Shown piece by piece: positions 51,369 through 62,500 of a stretch of DNA of 64,000 bases. A program made the translations under genes and the position numbers. The first letter of the stretch is position 1; each line of letters begins with the position of its first letter. The notes beneath the pieces are model-generated. The model worked only from the letters and a program-made list of their open reading frames with translations, was not told the DNA's origin and did no database searches. Location: NCBI GenBank assembly GCA_039105265.1, contig JAPFFF010000004.1:1178001-1242000 (forward strand). Reading direction: 5' to 3'. The stretch is from Tritrichomonas musculus (taxonomy: Eukaryota > Parabasalia > Tritrichomonadida > Tritrichomonadidae).

Positions 51369-51596
51369 TCATTTATTAGACAGTTCATTTAATTCATTCT
51401 CAAGCTGATGAACTTTATTTTTGAGGCTGTTGATGTCTTCGATAAGAGACTCACGAACGGCAAGACCGTCAGAGCCCAACATTCCTGATTTGATATTGTT
51501 GAGACATTGTTTGTAATCATAACACTTTTCTTTCAATCCTCGTTTGATTCGTTTTAGTTCTGGTATTTCTTTCTTGTATTCTGTTAGTTCACTCAT
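51369..51596 (-). CDS. Polinton small coiled-coil protein
   Basis: 75 residues, almost wholly helical and charged (LTEYKKEIPELKRIKRGLKEK; ending in a leucine-heptad stretch). No family recognised. It is the outermost visible gene, 14 bases from the divergent 77-aa gene. Confidence 0.55.
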   Translation of the reverse strand: MSELTEYKKEIPELKRIKRGLKEKCYDYKQCLNNIKSGMLGSDGLAVRESLIEDINSLKNKVHQLENELNELSNK

Positions 51597-51610
51597 TTAA
51601 TAATAATTAA

Positions 51611-51844
51611 ATGTCTGCTATTAATCAATTAAGAACCGTTCATGACGATAAGCATAAAAACCATTTTGATAGATTACAATTAACGATGCAAAAGAATAGA
51701 ACAAAAATAAATTCAGCACCAACAGTGAAATGTTATAATGAAAAAGGAAATATATTTCATGAACCACCTCCAAAAACGACTAAATCATTAAATCATCATG
51801 ATTCACTTAATCATTCTGTGGTTGTCAGGAGCAACAACATTTAA
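51611..51844 (+). CDS. Polinton small basic protein
   Basis: 77 residues, rich in Lys, His and Asn; no recognised fold. Its 3' end overlaps the convergent 158-aa gene by about 40 bases, a packing style usual in Polintons. Could be spurious; the divergent spacing supports it. Confidence 0.45.
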   Translation: MSAINQLRTVHDDKHKNHFDRLQLTMQKNRTKINSAPTVKCYNEKGNIFHEPPPKTTKSLNHHDSLNHSVVVRSNNI

Positions 51845-52279
51845 TACATATTCATTAATAACTTTTGATTGTTGGTCGACAACGTTTGAAAGCTTATTAA
51901 TATGTTCTTCAAGTATTTTATTTTTGTTGTTCAATTGATTTATTAATTCATTGAGTTCGTTAATCGATTCTTTCATTAATGATATATCAGCTTTGATGTT
52001 GTCATTTTCAAGTGTTTTAGTGATTGTGTTCCCAACTTTCTTCAAATAAATGTCGCCGTTAAGTCTTTTACCGTCTGTACAATTTCGCTTAGTGATTTTG
52101 TATTCGTTGCCGTCATTAGTGATGATTTTATAAATCTTGTTCAAATAGTTAGTCGTTTGTGATTTCATTTGCTCGATATTCTTTTGATAGAACAAATTGA
52201 ACTCTTCAATTGATTTAAATACTTTTGATTCATTTACATTATCATTTATAACTTTAAGTTCATTAATGTTTTCATTCAT
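51803..52279 (-). CDS. Polinton coiled-coil protein
   Basis: 158 residues with N-terminal Asn/Val-rich helices and a C-terminal coiled coil (LNELINQLNNKNKILEEHIN). A structural or scaffolding part is plausible; family not recognised. Confidence 0.55.
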   Translation of the reverse strand: MNENINELKVINDNVNESKVFKSIEEFNLFYQKNIEQMKSQTTNYLNKIYKIITNDGNEYKITKRNCTDGKRLNGDIYLKKVGNTITKTLENDNIKADISLMKESINELNELINQLNNKNKILEEHINKLSNVVDQQSKVINEYVLNVVAPDNHRMIK

Positions 52280-52315
52280 TTATAATTATATTAAATCATT
52301 ATAATTCATTGTTTT

Positions 52316-52570
52316 TCATTTAACTTCATTCAATATTGATTTTCCAAATCTCCCAACTCTGTCAGCAACATTTAAACCTGTATCAATTGCGTCAACAACC
52401 TGACCGACACCAGGAATGAATTGTGTAATCGGTTTAACTCTGTCAACGATTTGCTTTCCAACATCAACAACTTTTGGTAATGCTTTAACTGCTTTCTGAG
52501 CGAATGATTTTACTTTGCCGCCAATTGATTTAAATGCGTTCTTGATTTTGTTGAATATACCGACACCCAT
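52316..52570 (-). CDS. Polinton small amphipathic protein, candidate minor virion protein
   Basis: 84 residues, Gly/Lys/Val-rich, starting MGVGIFNKIKNAFKSIGGK and continuing as amphipathic basic helices. Adenovirus pVI/pX-like and other small amphipathic virion proteins of the Polinton-adenovirus lineage look like this; the assignment is by composition and position beside the capsid gene, from which it diverges by 49 bases. Confidence 0.5.
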   Translation of the reverse strand: MGVGIFNKIKNAFKSIGGKVKSFAQKAVKALPKVVDVGKQIVDRVKPITQFIPGVGQVVDAIDTGLNVADRVGRFGKSILNEVK

Positions 52571-52619
52571 AATTTAATTAATGATAAAAGTGTTTTATTT
52601 CCTTTTTATTCAATCATAA

Positions 52620-54563
52620 ATGTTATACAGAAACGAGAGAGCCCATAATCTTCGCACTGAAACAGGAAACGTTCTTCATGCATTTGAAGAGATGAGAAAC
52701 ATGATTAATGTCAATGACGGTACGCGTTCATTTTCATTTAGAACTGTTGACTGTCATGACCAACCAGCTCCATTTCATCAAGGACAATATTCGCAAATAA
52801 GTTTAACACATCCTGACCACTTCATAAGTGATATTGATAAAGGTTTCTTAACATTTCACGTTAAATTAGATTTGTCATTGAATACAGATATGAGTAAATT
52901 AAATGAAATCAATGACCCCAACAACTTGTACAAACTGTTTGTCGGTTTCAAATCATCAAACCAGTTGTTTGACAGGTTAGAGATTCTTCATAATAATGTC
53001 AATGTCGGATACCAACAGAATGAATGCATTCGTGAAGGCTTCTTATATTCTTCAGTTAAACCAGAAGCCGAGAAGAAACGTCGCAGATTCGTTCATTCAT
53101 TGTGGGAAAACATTAGCAACTATTCACAAACACATGCAGGAGCTTATGTCAACTTGAATTCATTTAAGAACACAGGAAGAAGTGAAGTTGAATTTGATTT
53201 GAATGTTCCTTTTGATGATTTACTTGCTTTACAAGCATTCGATTTATTCCCTAATGGAATCATTGGTGATTTATCAATTCGTTTTCAAGTTAGTCCCGCT
53301 GGTCTTGTTTGGGCAGTATTAGACCCTTACACAGTTGCTGAAGCAAAAGTATTTCTTGAAGACAATGATTCAATATCGATGGAAGAATTAAACAGACTAA
53401 AGGAAATCAAAGCACGAGGACACCTCAAACATCAATTCACACAAATTGGTAATCAAGCAGTGATTCCAGGACCTGGAGACAATCCAGACCCACCATCACC
53501 TGAACCAACACCAACGAAATATCAATTGAAGTATGAAGTTAGAGAACAATACGTATCTGCATCTGGAGGTGATTTCGATGAACTGATTGAAAATTGTTCA
53601 TTAATATTTAGCTTTACTGATGATGAATTTACTGAACTTGGAATTGAAAAGACTGATGATAATAAAGCAATTTGTCAAGCCCATTATACCAAAGAACATG
53701 GTAAATTACCTCAACCATCACATGCAGGTCATGTTTACGTTAACTTTGTATCTAAAACTGAAGCCAACAAGTTGATGAGCGCTCATTATTCAAAACAAAC
53801 AGCAACATTAACAGTTAATCGAATGACCATCACAGCTTGTAAATCTAATATGCAAGGCTTTGGTGTTTGTGAAGCTACAAGACAAGGAATTGAAGACATT
53901 TTAAGACAAGGTTTAATCATTCCTTCACAAAAAGTTGATTATCATGCTTTTCCAATCGCTCCAGCAGCAAACGGAATCAAGTCAACATTGAATATCCCAT
54001 TAATCAATGCAACTAATTTATCAATCATGTTTCCAAAGCATCATAATGATTTAACTGTCTTTGAAAATCCAGTTTATCAAAACTGTTTCTTGAATATTGG
54101 TGGAAAGAACTTCCCAGACGAAAACGTTTCAACCATTGGTGCACGATTCTTTGAAAATCAATTAACGGCTGGTGATTTAGATGCAATCACTCTTTCATGC
54201 ACAAAGGAATTTGAGGATTCGATGACAATGCCAAAGAATGACGCTAACGGTAAGAGATACAACAACACAATCAGTGATGCAACATCATTTGTATTCAACA
54301 TTCAAACAGAACGAGCAAGTGCAGGATATTGTTATGACGGACTTGATGGAGGTTTCGGAAACGTTCAGATACAAGTCAATGGGCAACCAATATATACAGG
54401 AGATGATGACACATATTTCAATGTTGTTGAACCAGATGGAACCATTGTCAAACCTCCTCCGACTCAATTATGGATAACTAGGGACTCTTACTTTAAACTA
54501 TCTCTTGACGGATTGGTTTACGTTGATGACGAATCTCCACAAGGAAGTCAAGCAAATGAATAA
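52620..54563 (+). CDS. Polinton major capsid protein (double jelly-roll type)
   Basis: 647 residues, mostly beta strands in two halves joined by an acidic, Pro-rich linker region (residues ~285-300). The N-terminal part, with long-range TRSFSFRTVDCHD and FLTFHVKLDL strands and a LFDRLEILHNNV segment, follows the pattern of double jelly-roll capsid proteins of Polintons and related viruses. Size and location between a small amphipathic gene and the integrase fit. Identification is by pattern, not by alignment. A TCATAAA initiator-like motif immediately precedes the ATG. Confidence 0.72.
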   Translation: MLYRNERAHNLRTETGNVLHAFEEMRNMINVNDGTRSFSFRTVDCHDQPAPFHQGQYSQISLTHPDHFISDIDKGFLTFHVKLDLSLNTDMSKLNEINDPNNLYKLFVGFKSSNQLFDRLEILHNNVNVGYQQNECIREGFLYSSVKPEAEKKRRRFVHSLWENISNYSQTHAGAYVNLNSFKNTGRSEVEFDLNVPFDDLLALQAFDLFPNGIIGDLSIRFQVSPAGLVWAVLDPYTVAEAKVFLEDNDSISMEELNRLKEIKARGHLKHQFTQIGNQAVIPGPGDNPDPPSPEPTPTKYQLKYEVREQYVSASGGDFDELIENCSLIFSFTDDEFTELGIEKTDDNKAICQAHYTKEHGKLPQPSHAGHVYVNFVSKTEANKLMSAHYSKQTATLTVNRMTITACKSNMQGFGVCEATRQGIEDILRQGLIIPSQKVDYHAFPIAPAANGIKSTLNIPLINATNLSIMFPKHHNDLTVFENPVYQNCFLNIGGKNFPDENVSTIGARFFENQLTAGDLDAITLSCTKEFEDSMTMPKNDANGKRYNNTISDATSFVFNIQTERASAGYCYDGLDGGFGNVQIQVNGQPIYTGDDDTYFNVVEPDGTIVKPPPTQLWITRDSYFKLSLDGLVYVDDESPQGSQANE

Positions 54564-54650
54564 AAATAATGATTTCATTAAATAATCATTTTGCTTTGCA
54601 AAAGGGAACAGAGTTCCTTCATAAATTAATGCTTTATTTTTGCGATTCAA

Positions 54651-55730
54651 ATGAATGAATCAATCAACTATCCTTTCAAATCTAAATACAAGTACATCAA
54701 AGACACGGGCATTAAAACCGAGCCCTATATTAAGGATTACCAATTGAAGACAGTAAAGAAACTATCAAAACCTGACTTCTCATTTGAACCGTATGCGTAC
54801 GAAATTGATATAATGTTTGCATTAAATAAAGCTTATTTAGTAATAATCAATGTAAACACCAAATACCTAATTGTTGAACCAATTGATTACAAGTCTGAGT
54901 ATTATGTAATCAAAGTAATTGATAAACTAGTCAATAAAAGAAATATCAGAATTGAAACAATTAAATGTGATGGTGAAAAGGCTTTTATATCAAATGCATT
55001 CAAAAGTTATTGCAACGGTGAAGAGCAAAGATATCAATTAGACAAACACACAATTAAATTCAAAGCACCAAACAAAATAAAGTTAATCATTGATGATTCA
55101 CCTTTCACGAATGCACATAAATGTGTCGATGCAGTAATCAGAACATTACGAAATGCTTTCGGTCAATCACAACAACGAATGACAAACAATGTATTGATAC
55201 AACAAACGGTTGAATGGTACAATAACACGCCTCATGCATCTCTTCGTTTATTGAATCCTTTATACACATCATTTGACGAAGAAACTGATGAATACCTTGA
55301 CAAACGACAATCAAAATACATTTATCTAACACCTCAACAGATGCAAGATGACCGCGACCTTGAATGGCAATACATTAGAGCCAAATCAATGCAATTGAAA
55401 GAGATTCAACAAAAACAACGATTTAAAGGTCTTCTGTCATATAAACCCAAAAATATAATACTCATTCACACCGATTACGGAAAAACAGAAAAGAAACATG
55501 AAAAGCGAAGAAGAGTATTCAATGAACTTGCTGAATTCATTTGTTATGAATCAGGAAACGTTAAATGTAAACTATTAAATCCTTTGCGTCAAACTAACAA
55601 AACACTGAAGAACAAAACAATAATAACAGTTCCAATCATGTACACAAAATATGTTTGTTCATCAATAGATGCTTTGAATGATGATTATAAAGTATTCTTT
55701 TTGACTTATAAAACGCAAAATGAAAGCTAA
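54651..55730 (+). CDS. Polinton integrase (retroviral-type, rve fold)
   Basis: 359 residues. The central region has the rve core order: a first acidic strand (YEIDIMFALNKAYLVIINV), a second (IETIKCDGEKAF) and a helix before the VEWYNNTPHASLR box, which is the familiar end of integrase cores. A basic C-terminal domain follows. It would insert the element's linear DNA into the host chromosome. It overlaps the next gene by 11 bases. Confidence 0.88.
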   Translation: MNESINYPFKSKYKYIKDTGIKTEPYIKDYQLKTVKKLSKPDFSFEPYAYEIDIMFALNKAYLVIINVNTKYLIVEPIDYKSEYYVIKVIDKLVNKRNIRIETIKCDGEKAFISNAFKSYCNGEEQRYQLDKHTIKFKAPNKIKLIIDDSPFTNAHKCVDAVIRTLRNAFGQSQQRMTNNVLIQQTVEWYNNTPHASLRLLNPLYTSFDEETDEYLDKRQSKYIYLTPQQMQDDRDLEWQYIRAKSMQLKEIQQKQRFKGLLSYKPKNIILIHTDYGKTEKKHEKRRRVFNELAEFICYESGNVKCKLLNPLRQTNKTLKNKTIITVPIMYTKYVCSSIDALNDDYKVFFLTYKTQNES

Positions 55731-56070
55731 ACAACCAATCACAAAACGATACTATCACACACAATCAAAAGATTTTAATCTTCCTGATGATTTCGTTTAT
55801 AGTCGCAACAAGAAGTACATTGTTGTTCAGTATTGTGGGGCTGTTGTCAATCAACATATTGTCGGTGATTTGATGGTTCATTCAGATATAGTTGAATTCA
55901 TGCCTTTCTGTGACCATTTCATTATGCTTGCTAACAGACGACAAACCAAATACAGAAAATATGAGTGTCTGAACAACACAAAAAAAGAATATCATTTATG
56001 GTTCACAGATATGAAAGGAAACGTTATTGAACCTGAATCATTTATATTCAGTTGTCTTTTGATTTATTAA
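55720..56070 (+). CDS. Polinton protein of unknown function (116 aa)
   Basis: 116 residues, beta-rich with several aromatic and Cys residues (YIVVQYCGAVVNQHIVGD; FMPFCDHFIMLANRR). It overlaps the integrase end by 11 bases and lies 12 bases before the next gene, so it is probably co-expressed. Family not recognised. Confidence 0.55.
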   Translation: MKAKQPITKRYYHTQSKDFNLPDDFVYSRNKKYIVVQYCGAVVNQHIVGDLMVHSDIVEFMPFCDHFIMLANRRQTKYRKYECLNNTKKEYHLWFTDMKGNVIEPESFIFSCLLIY

Positions 56071-56082
56071 TGACTATTCAAA

Positions 56083-57207
56083 ATGGATTCTCATGTATTT
56101 TATTTAAATCCGAATCAATTGGCTGATATGAGTAATTATAAAATTAATGGTGTAGCACCGATTGCATTTGCTATGATTACGACTACTGAATCAAGGTCAA
56201 TTTATATTTTTCCATCAACTTTTACATTTCCGAGGCAAGTTCAAAGTATTTATAAAGGTACAACATTAACGACTAGACCTGCATGGATGTTATATTTAAT
56301 TGGTGATGGAATTTATAGTCCGTCATACATATTTATACGAAAGATACTACCAGGATTTCAAGAACCTGTATTTGTATTATTAAATGATAACACACCTAAA
56401 GATATAACAAATTATTATGTAGAATATGATGGTGAAGCTTATTTTAATAGAGTAAATTTCGCTTTTACTTATGAGGTATTCATGAATGCATTTAATAATA
56501 TAATTACTGCAGCTGATACAGGTTATAATCCTAATGCAAATAAAACATATATATCATTCACCGTTTATGATAATCCAAACTTAATACCGATAATTGATTT
56601 CTATGATAACACAGAACCAGGTTCTGACACCAATGATATTAGAATACAAACAATGAACGATTTAAATCAAAATACGAATTATAAACCGAAGAAACCTGCA
56701 CATTTAGGTTTTCGAAATGATACTATATTCACTGAATATCCTATATTCAAACCAAATATAAAACCCGATAACGAAACAACAGCAAATGAAACAACAGAAA
56801 ATATTAAATCATTAACTCCCAATCCACCAAGAAAGCATAAATCAAAAGAAAATGATAACAAAGTTCATTTTTCAGCATCAGCCATAAGTACAAAACCAAA
56901 TTATCCAACAAGCTATGAACCTATGGAAATTGAAGACGATTGGCATGTAAGAAATCAAAATCAATCACAAGGCTTTTATTTTGAAACACCAAATCCTAAT
57001 AAGACATCAAATTATTCTGAACGACAACAAAACATAAATAATGATACTTTTGAAGACTTGTCAACTTCACTTGATAATCAGCAAGACCAGAAGCAACAAC
57101 CACAATCAACAAAACGTTTTAGTTTTAGAATCGTTTCAGACCCAAATGACAAAAATAATAATAATAATAATAATAATAACAATAATGGAGGTTTTGATTT
57201 AAATTAA
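56083..57207 (+). CDS. Polinton beta-rich protein with disordered tail, possible minor capsid protein
   Basis: 374 residues. Residues 1-190 are strand-rich (IAFAMITTTESRSIYIFPSTF), compatible with a jelly-roll such as the Polinton penton protein; residues ~200-374 are polar and disordered, ending in a poly-Asn run encoded by AAT repeats and GGFDLN. The position after capsid and integrase supports a virion role, but the family is not certain. It ends exactly where the convergent 764-aa gene ends. Confidence 0.5.
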   Translation: MDSHVFYLNPNQLADMSNYKINGVAPIAFAMITTTESRSIYIFPSTFTFPRQVQSIYKGTTLTTRPAWMLYLIGDGIYSPSYIFIRKILPGFQEPVFVLLNDNTPKDITNYYVEYDGEAYFNRVNFAFTYEVFMNAFNNIITAADTGYNPNANKTYISFTVYDNPNLIPIIDFYDNTEPGSDTNDIRIQTMNDLNQNTNYKPKKPAHLGFRNDTIFTEYPIFKPNIKPDNETTANETTENIKSLTPNPPRKHKSKENDNKVHFSASAISTKPNYPTSYEPMEIEDDWHVRNQNQSQGFYFETPNPNKTSNYSERQQNINNDTFEDLSTSLDNQQDQKQQPQSTKRFSFRIVSDPNDKNNNNNNNNNNNGGFDLN

Positions 57208-59502
57208 TTATTCATTATTCATTCTTTGATGTAATGGTTTAAGATTAACAGCAAAATTATCATATTTATTTTTGTTCTGCAATTTGCTTTCTTTGAGTTG
57301 TGCTTTGAATGCTGTGTATCCACAATTTGGATATATATCTCTTTCTATTGCTGCGGTGATTCGTTTAATGAAATTATCTTTAACGTTCTTAATATCTTCT
57401 GGCGTTGCTTCTTTAATTCCTTCTGCATTTCGTTTCAACCTGTTATATCCTTCTTGCTTACTTACATCAACATTGAAACCAACACCAAAGACAACATAAT
57501 CAATGTAATGCATTAATTCAGTAAATTGTTTACCCCATTGACTTGGTTCAGCCTTTAATTCTCCTGATGTGATATCAATAGCTTTATCAATAATCTTCTC
57601 AACATATGATTGAACATTCTTTCCTAATACTGAAACATATTCTTTATTGTTCTGTTGTTTCCAATATGTCCATTGTTCATATGTTAATATCTTTCCATTG
57701 AACTTATTGTCTTGAATTAGTTCTTTGAAAGGAGCATCAAAGAGATAAGCAAATAACATATTTGATACAGCAAGGTAATTGATGAGTTTCTTCAAAGGAG
57801 ATAATACAAAGAATTGTTCGTCATTCCAATACACTTTCCAGACTTTAGAAAAGATTGATGACCAATAAGAACTTGGTGTAATACGTTTGCTGACTCTTGC
57901 TTTTCCCAGACCCATAGGACCGTAATAATTTTCTAGCTCTTGCATTTCTTTTCCCTTTGTTAATTTGTATTGACCAGCATCCCAATCAATTTTCTTGATA
58001 TCTTTATCAAATAATGATTGAATCCATTTATTGAACGGCATTTCTTTTCTTTCTTGTTTTGTTTTAATAACAGATTTCCAAACTTTCTTGTAAGGAGAAG
58101 CAAATACAAGCTTGTATCCGTTAATGATTGAAGGATTACCGTTCCTATCAATTAAAACAACATCATCAACTTTATCACCGTTCAAGTCTGTTATTGAGTT
58201 TCCTAACGGGTCTTTGGCATTTTCTGGTAATAAACGATATCTTGGTTTACCGTCTTTATCAACTGAATTCTTACAGTATTCAATAGCTGTATCACGACAA
58301 GCTGCATTCGGAATGTATTTGATTCTGAAGTTTCCGTTAATAATCATATCAATAAATTTATCTCTGTAATAGGATATATTACCACCAACCCGAGGTATTT
58401 CAAGCTTGTCAAATGAATCCTTTAATGTTGAGTTAACAAGAGGCATATCTTTTTTATCACGACGTCCGCGAGTATTCTTTGAGGGTTGCTTTGCATTTCT
58501 TATTAATTCATCAAGTATTTCATCATCTGCTTTGTTATCTTCTGCATATCCTTTGTATTTCCTTGCAAAAGGTGATTTAATTTCTTGTGCTTCTTCTTCA
58601 TTATCAACATATCTGTATGGTTGTTTTGCAGGTGTTTTTGTATATCTGTATGCTTCGGTTGCTGCTTCATCATCATCATGCCAATCATCTAATTCATCAT
58701 CATATAATGATTGAAGAGGTCCGTTATTATTGTTGTTGTCGTCTGCCATTTTATTAGTTGAAAAATTATTTTTATTGTGTTCCTTTGATGGTTCAATAAA
58801 AGAATCAGATAAATCATCGTTTTTCAATATTAATGACTCAGAATCTGATTCGCTTAATGTTATATTAAGTAATGAATCTTCACTGTCTTTAGGCAATTGT
58901 ATTGTCGAGTCATTTTCATCAGAATCACTCGGAGTTATGCGTTTTCTTCTTGGTGTTCTTCGTTTATTAGTATCAAGTGTTGGTTCATGTATGCTTGTTC
59001 TCTTTCTTCTTCCTTTGTTGGTTTGTGGTGTTTGACTCTTTCTCGGTGGTTTGATGGGTGATGAACGAAAACCATCAGAGCTATAATTCAAATCATCGTT
59101 GACAACAATATTGAAGTAATTGATAATGATATCAAGACTTTTTTTATCTGTTGTGTACTCTTTTAAACTAAGGAATCGATTACCTTTACTTTTAATACCT
59201 GCATTGATTTTGTTCATCAATGAAACAAATCGACGAAACTTGACTTTCATTTCACGAATCTTTCCCACACTTCTTCCTGTATATTCATTGTTTTGTATTT
59301 GATACAACAAATTAATTAAATCATTGGGGTGTTCTAGTTTGTATGTACTGAGAAATGTGTTCCTAAAATAATCTATCGGGTCCTCTAGTTCTTCATCATC
59401 ATCAGGTTTAGATACCTCACTATCAAATATAGTTTCATCATCAATATTACTTAAATCTAATTCAAAGCTATCAGATGAATTATTTTTATCTTGTTTTGAC
59501 AT
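57208..59502 (-). CDS. Polinton large protein of unknown function (764 aa)
   Basis: 764 residues. The N-terminal ~330 are acidic, Ser/Asp-rich and low-complexity with a basic cluster (TPRRKRITPSD, possible nuclear signal). The C-terminal ~430 look folded and are rich in aromatic residues (SSYWSSIFSKVWKVYWNDEQFFV). No polymerase, helicase, ATPase or protease motif recognised. Its start codon is 22 bases from the divergent fibre gene. Confidence 0.7.
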   Translation of the reverse strand: MSKQDKNNSSDSFELDLSNIDDETIFDSEVSKPDDDEELEDPIDYFRNTFLSTYKLEHPNDLINLLYQIQNNEYTGRSVGKIREMKVKFRRFVSLMNKINAGIKSKGNRFLSLKEYTTDKKSLDIIINYFNIVVNDDLNYSSDGFRSSPIKPPRKSQTPQTNKGRRKRTSIHEPTLDTNKRRTPRRKRITPSDSDENDSTIQLPKDSEDSLLNITLSESDSESLILKNDDLSDSFIEPSKEHNKNNFSTNKMADDNNNNNGPLQSLYDDELDDWHDDDEAATEAYRYTKTPAKQPYRYVDNEEEAQEIKSPFARKYKGYAEDNKADDEILDELIRNAKQPSKNTRGRRDKKDMPLVNSTLKDSFDKLEIPRVGGNISYYRDKFIDMIINGNFRIKYIPNAACRDTAIEYCKNSVDKDGKPRYRLLPENAKDPLGNSITDLNGDKVDDVVLIDRNGNPSIINGYKLVFASPYKKVWKSVIKTKQERKEMPFNKWIQSLFDKDIKKIDWDAGQYKLTKGKEMQELENYYGPMGLGKARVSKRITPSSYWSSIFSKVWKVYWNDEQFFVLSPLKKLINYLAVSNMLFAYLFDAPFKELIQDNKFNGKILTYEQWTYWKQQNNKEYVSVLGKNVQSYVEKIIDKAIDITSGELKAEPSQWGKQFTELMHYIDYVVFGVGFNVDVSKQEGYNRLKRNAEGIKEATPEDIKNVKDNFIKRITAAIERDIYPNCGYTAFKAQLKESKLQNKNKYDNFAVNLKPLHQRMNNE

Positions 59503-59524
59503 TGTTTAGTTTCTAATAAATTGA

Positions 59525-62500
59525 ATGTTTACGATTGAGCAGAGCGGACACATAACAAAAACAAATACTATTGACGGATTGATTAACGAATACATTAAAA
59601 GATATGTCGATAATTATGTTATCAAAGGTGATACATCGAACGGAAACGTAGGGATTTCAAACGGAAATGGAATCACTAAGGAACAATTGAATGAAGCAGT
59701 TAACGGATTGCGTGATTATGTTATCAACAATTATGCTTTATCAACTGATATACCTGAACCAATTGATATAACGAATTATGCATTGAAGACGGATATACCA
59801 GAAGTACTCAAAAATAGTGAGTTGCAATTGAACATAAAAGAACTATTACCCGACGAAATGTTTCAGAAATTGATGGCTGAAGATGATAAACCATTATCAG
59901 CTCAAGCATCAATGTGTTTAACAAGTATAGCAGTTAATGAAGGTTTTCAATCGGCTTTGGATGATTGTGCCGAACGATATGTTCCAAAAGATGATTTGAA
60001 GAATTACATCACGAGAGATAATTTGACTGTATCAACTGAATACACAATTGAAATCAAGACATATATGTTTCCTAATATAGGTCCAGTACCAGAAGAATAT
60101 GAAGAAAACGGAATGGATACATCTCACGTTTTACCGTTCAAAGAAGGAACACATTTGGTTGGTTATAAATTAGACAATAGTGGTAATATATTCCATTTTG
60201 ATATCAGATTTAAGACAAATGAATTATATGCTGATGATGAATATAACGTTAAACAACATGAAGCTGAAGGATTTGAAAGTGAAGGGGAGTATTTTGAATT
60301 AGTGTGGGATGAATTTACTGGAGCAATTTATGATAGATATCAATACCTTCCAATAACAATAACATTAGCAGAAACAAATGATGAATTAGCATTGAAGAGT
60401 GATATACCTGAACCTGTTGATTTGACACCGTATTATACTAGTGCACAAGCTGATGAGAAGTTCGTCGATGAGGATGAATTGGCTTATGAATTAGATAAGT
60501 ATGAAACGAAAACAGTTGCAGAAGGAAAATATGCAATGAAGAGTGAAATCCCAGAAATTATTGAGGGTCAAACAACAATTCAATTCGAAATCGTCAATAA
60601 TACAATTCCTGATTTGGATTACAACACATATCATGAACTGATTGAGCAATACGGGTTGGATATTGTTTCATCAAACAGTTTTTATACGGGTCATTATGTT
60701 CATGTAGACTATTCGTACAATGACGATGATGACGAACAACCCTCTCAGATAATGCGTATCGAAGGAAGTGATTCAAGTATTTGGTTTTTGTATGACAGCC
60801 ATGAATTAATCAATCCAGGAACTGGCGATACACCAGAAGTTTTATCGTGTTCAATTACCAAAACTATCGAACCAACAGACAGAAACGCTTATTCAGCTAG
60901 ATATGTGTCAAACAATTATGCTTTGAAGACGGATATACCAGAACCTGTTGACTTGACACCATATTATTCTAGTGCACAAGCTGATGAGAAGTTTGTTGAT
61001 GAAGATGAATTGGCTTATGAATTAGATAAGTATGCATTGAAAACAGATATACCAACAATTCCAACTGATTTGGTTAATGAATCTGCATTGAGTACTGCAT
61101 TATACGGAACTGAATTGAATATTGAATATCCGAATCCCGTTCGTGATTATATATTTGTAAAACCATACTTACCAGAAACCGATATACATGTGATATTTGA
61201 TGTTAATTGGGGTTCTAACAAGGATTACATTAACAATATTCAACATTTTGATTTGATATTCAAGCCTTATGAAAAATATATGAGAGGGTATAGAATGATG
61301 TTAGATAATGGATTATCTATTGTATGGTATGACCGTGGCGAATTTATGTTGTGTAATTCAAGTGGCAATACTCAATGGTTAATCAACGTCATTAAAGCAC
61401 AAATCGAATCACCATTTATTAAAACTGCAAATGTTGTTGATGAAAATCCAGAACAAATCACAATTCAATGTACACAGAATGAAAGTGGTTGTGTAGTTCC
61501 TGATGATGATATAAGAAGAGTATTCACAACCAAAAATATTATCGTCAAATTCAAACGAAATGCTGATGATGCATCATATGAAGAAGTTGAATACGAATAC
61601 AGTTTATATAAAAGTTTGAATATGATTTACAAATCAACAAGCAATGAATTAATAAATATTAATTATAATACCCATATCGTTTCATTGAGAGCTGCGGATG
61701 ATACACTAACCAATATATATGATGCGTCTATCACATTAATCAGCATCCGACCTGTGAACGATAATATGATTACTTCGGTGAAATATGTGAATGATAACTT
61801 TGCACTGAAGTCAAACGTCATAACAGAAGAACAACTAATAAAAAAATGTGCTATTGATTGCGGACCGATTACAGAGGGCGGTGAAATATCAATTCATTAT
61901 CTAAAACTTGAAGATAAGGTAATTAAACTGGAATATATAGTAGGTGATTATGCGCTATGTTTGGAAATAAGAATATTATTCTATGATACAACTGGAAATC
62001 CTCATAACATTGTTCTTGTATTACATCAAAGAACTGTGTATTTCGACAATTTCAAATTCCCATTCTATTATGAAGACACTGTTGATATAACATCAGGAAG
62101 ACCCCTGACATATAATTTCCCGATAGGCGGATATTCTTGGACAACTACTCAGGAATTATTAGATGCTAAACAAATATATTCAAGATGCATCATGTCCCGA
62201 GGTTATTTAGCAAAATATAAGGCTGCTATTTACGGTGCACAATCAAACACAACAATCACACATTACTCGCCGATTGAATCATCAATGAACTCTGTTAGTG
62301 ATTTCGTTGTTGGTTCTCCAGTGTATATGACAGGTAAGGTTTACAAACATGTTGGTGATGAATGGAAACCATCAACAGCAGATGATACAACTGATTGTAT
62401 TTGTAGTGTCAAGACATCAGGAACATGGAAGGAGTATGTCGGTATATGTGTGAGAATCGATGACAAAAATAAATGTATCACATTTAGTTCACATGGTGAT

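Noticed and set aside
54238-54477. Forward 79-aa and reverse 60-aa frames in the capsid gene
   Set aside because: Out-of-frame shadows of the 647-aa capsid-type gene.
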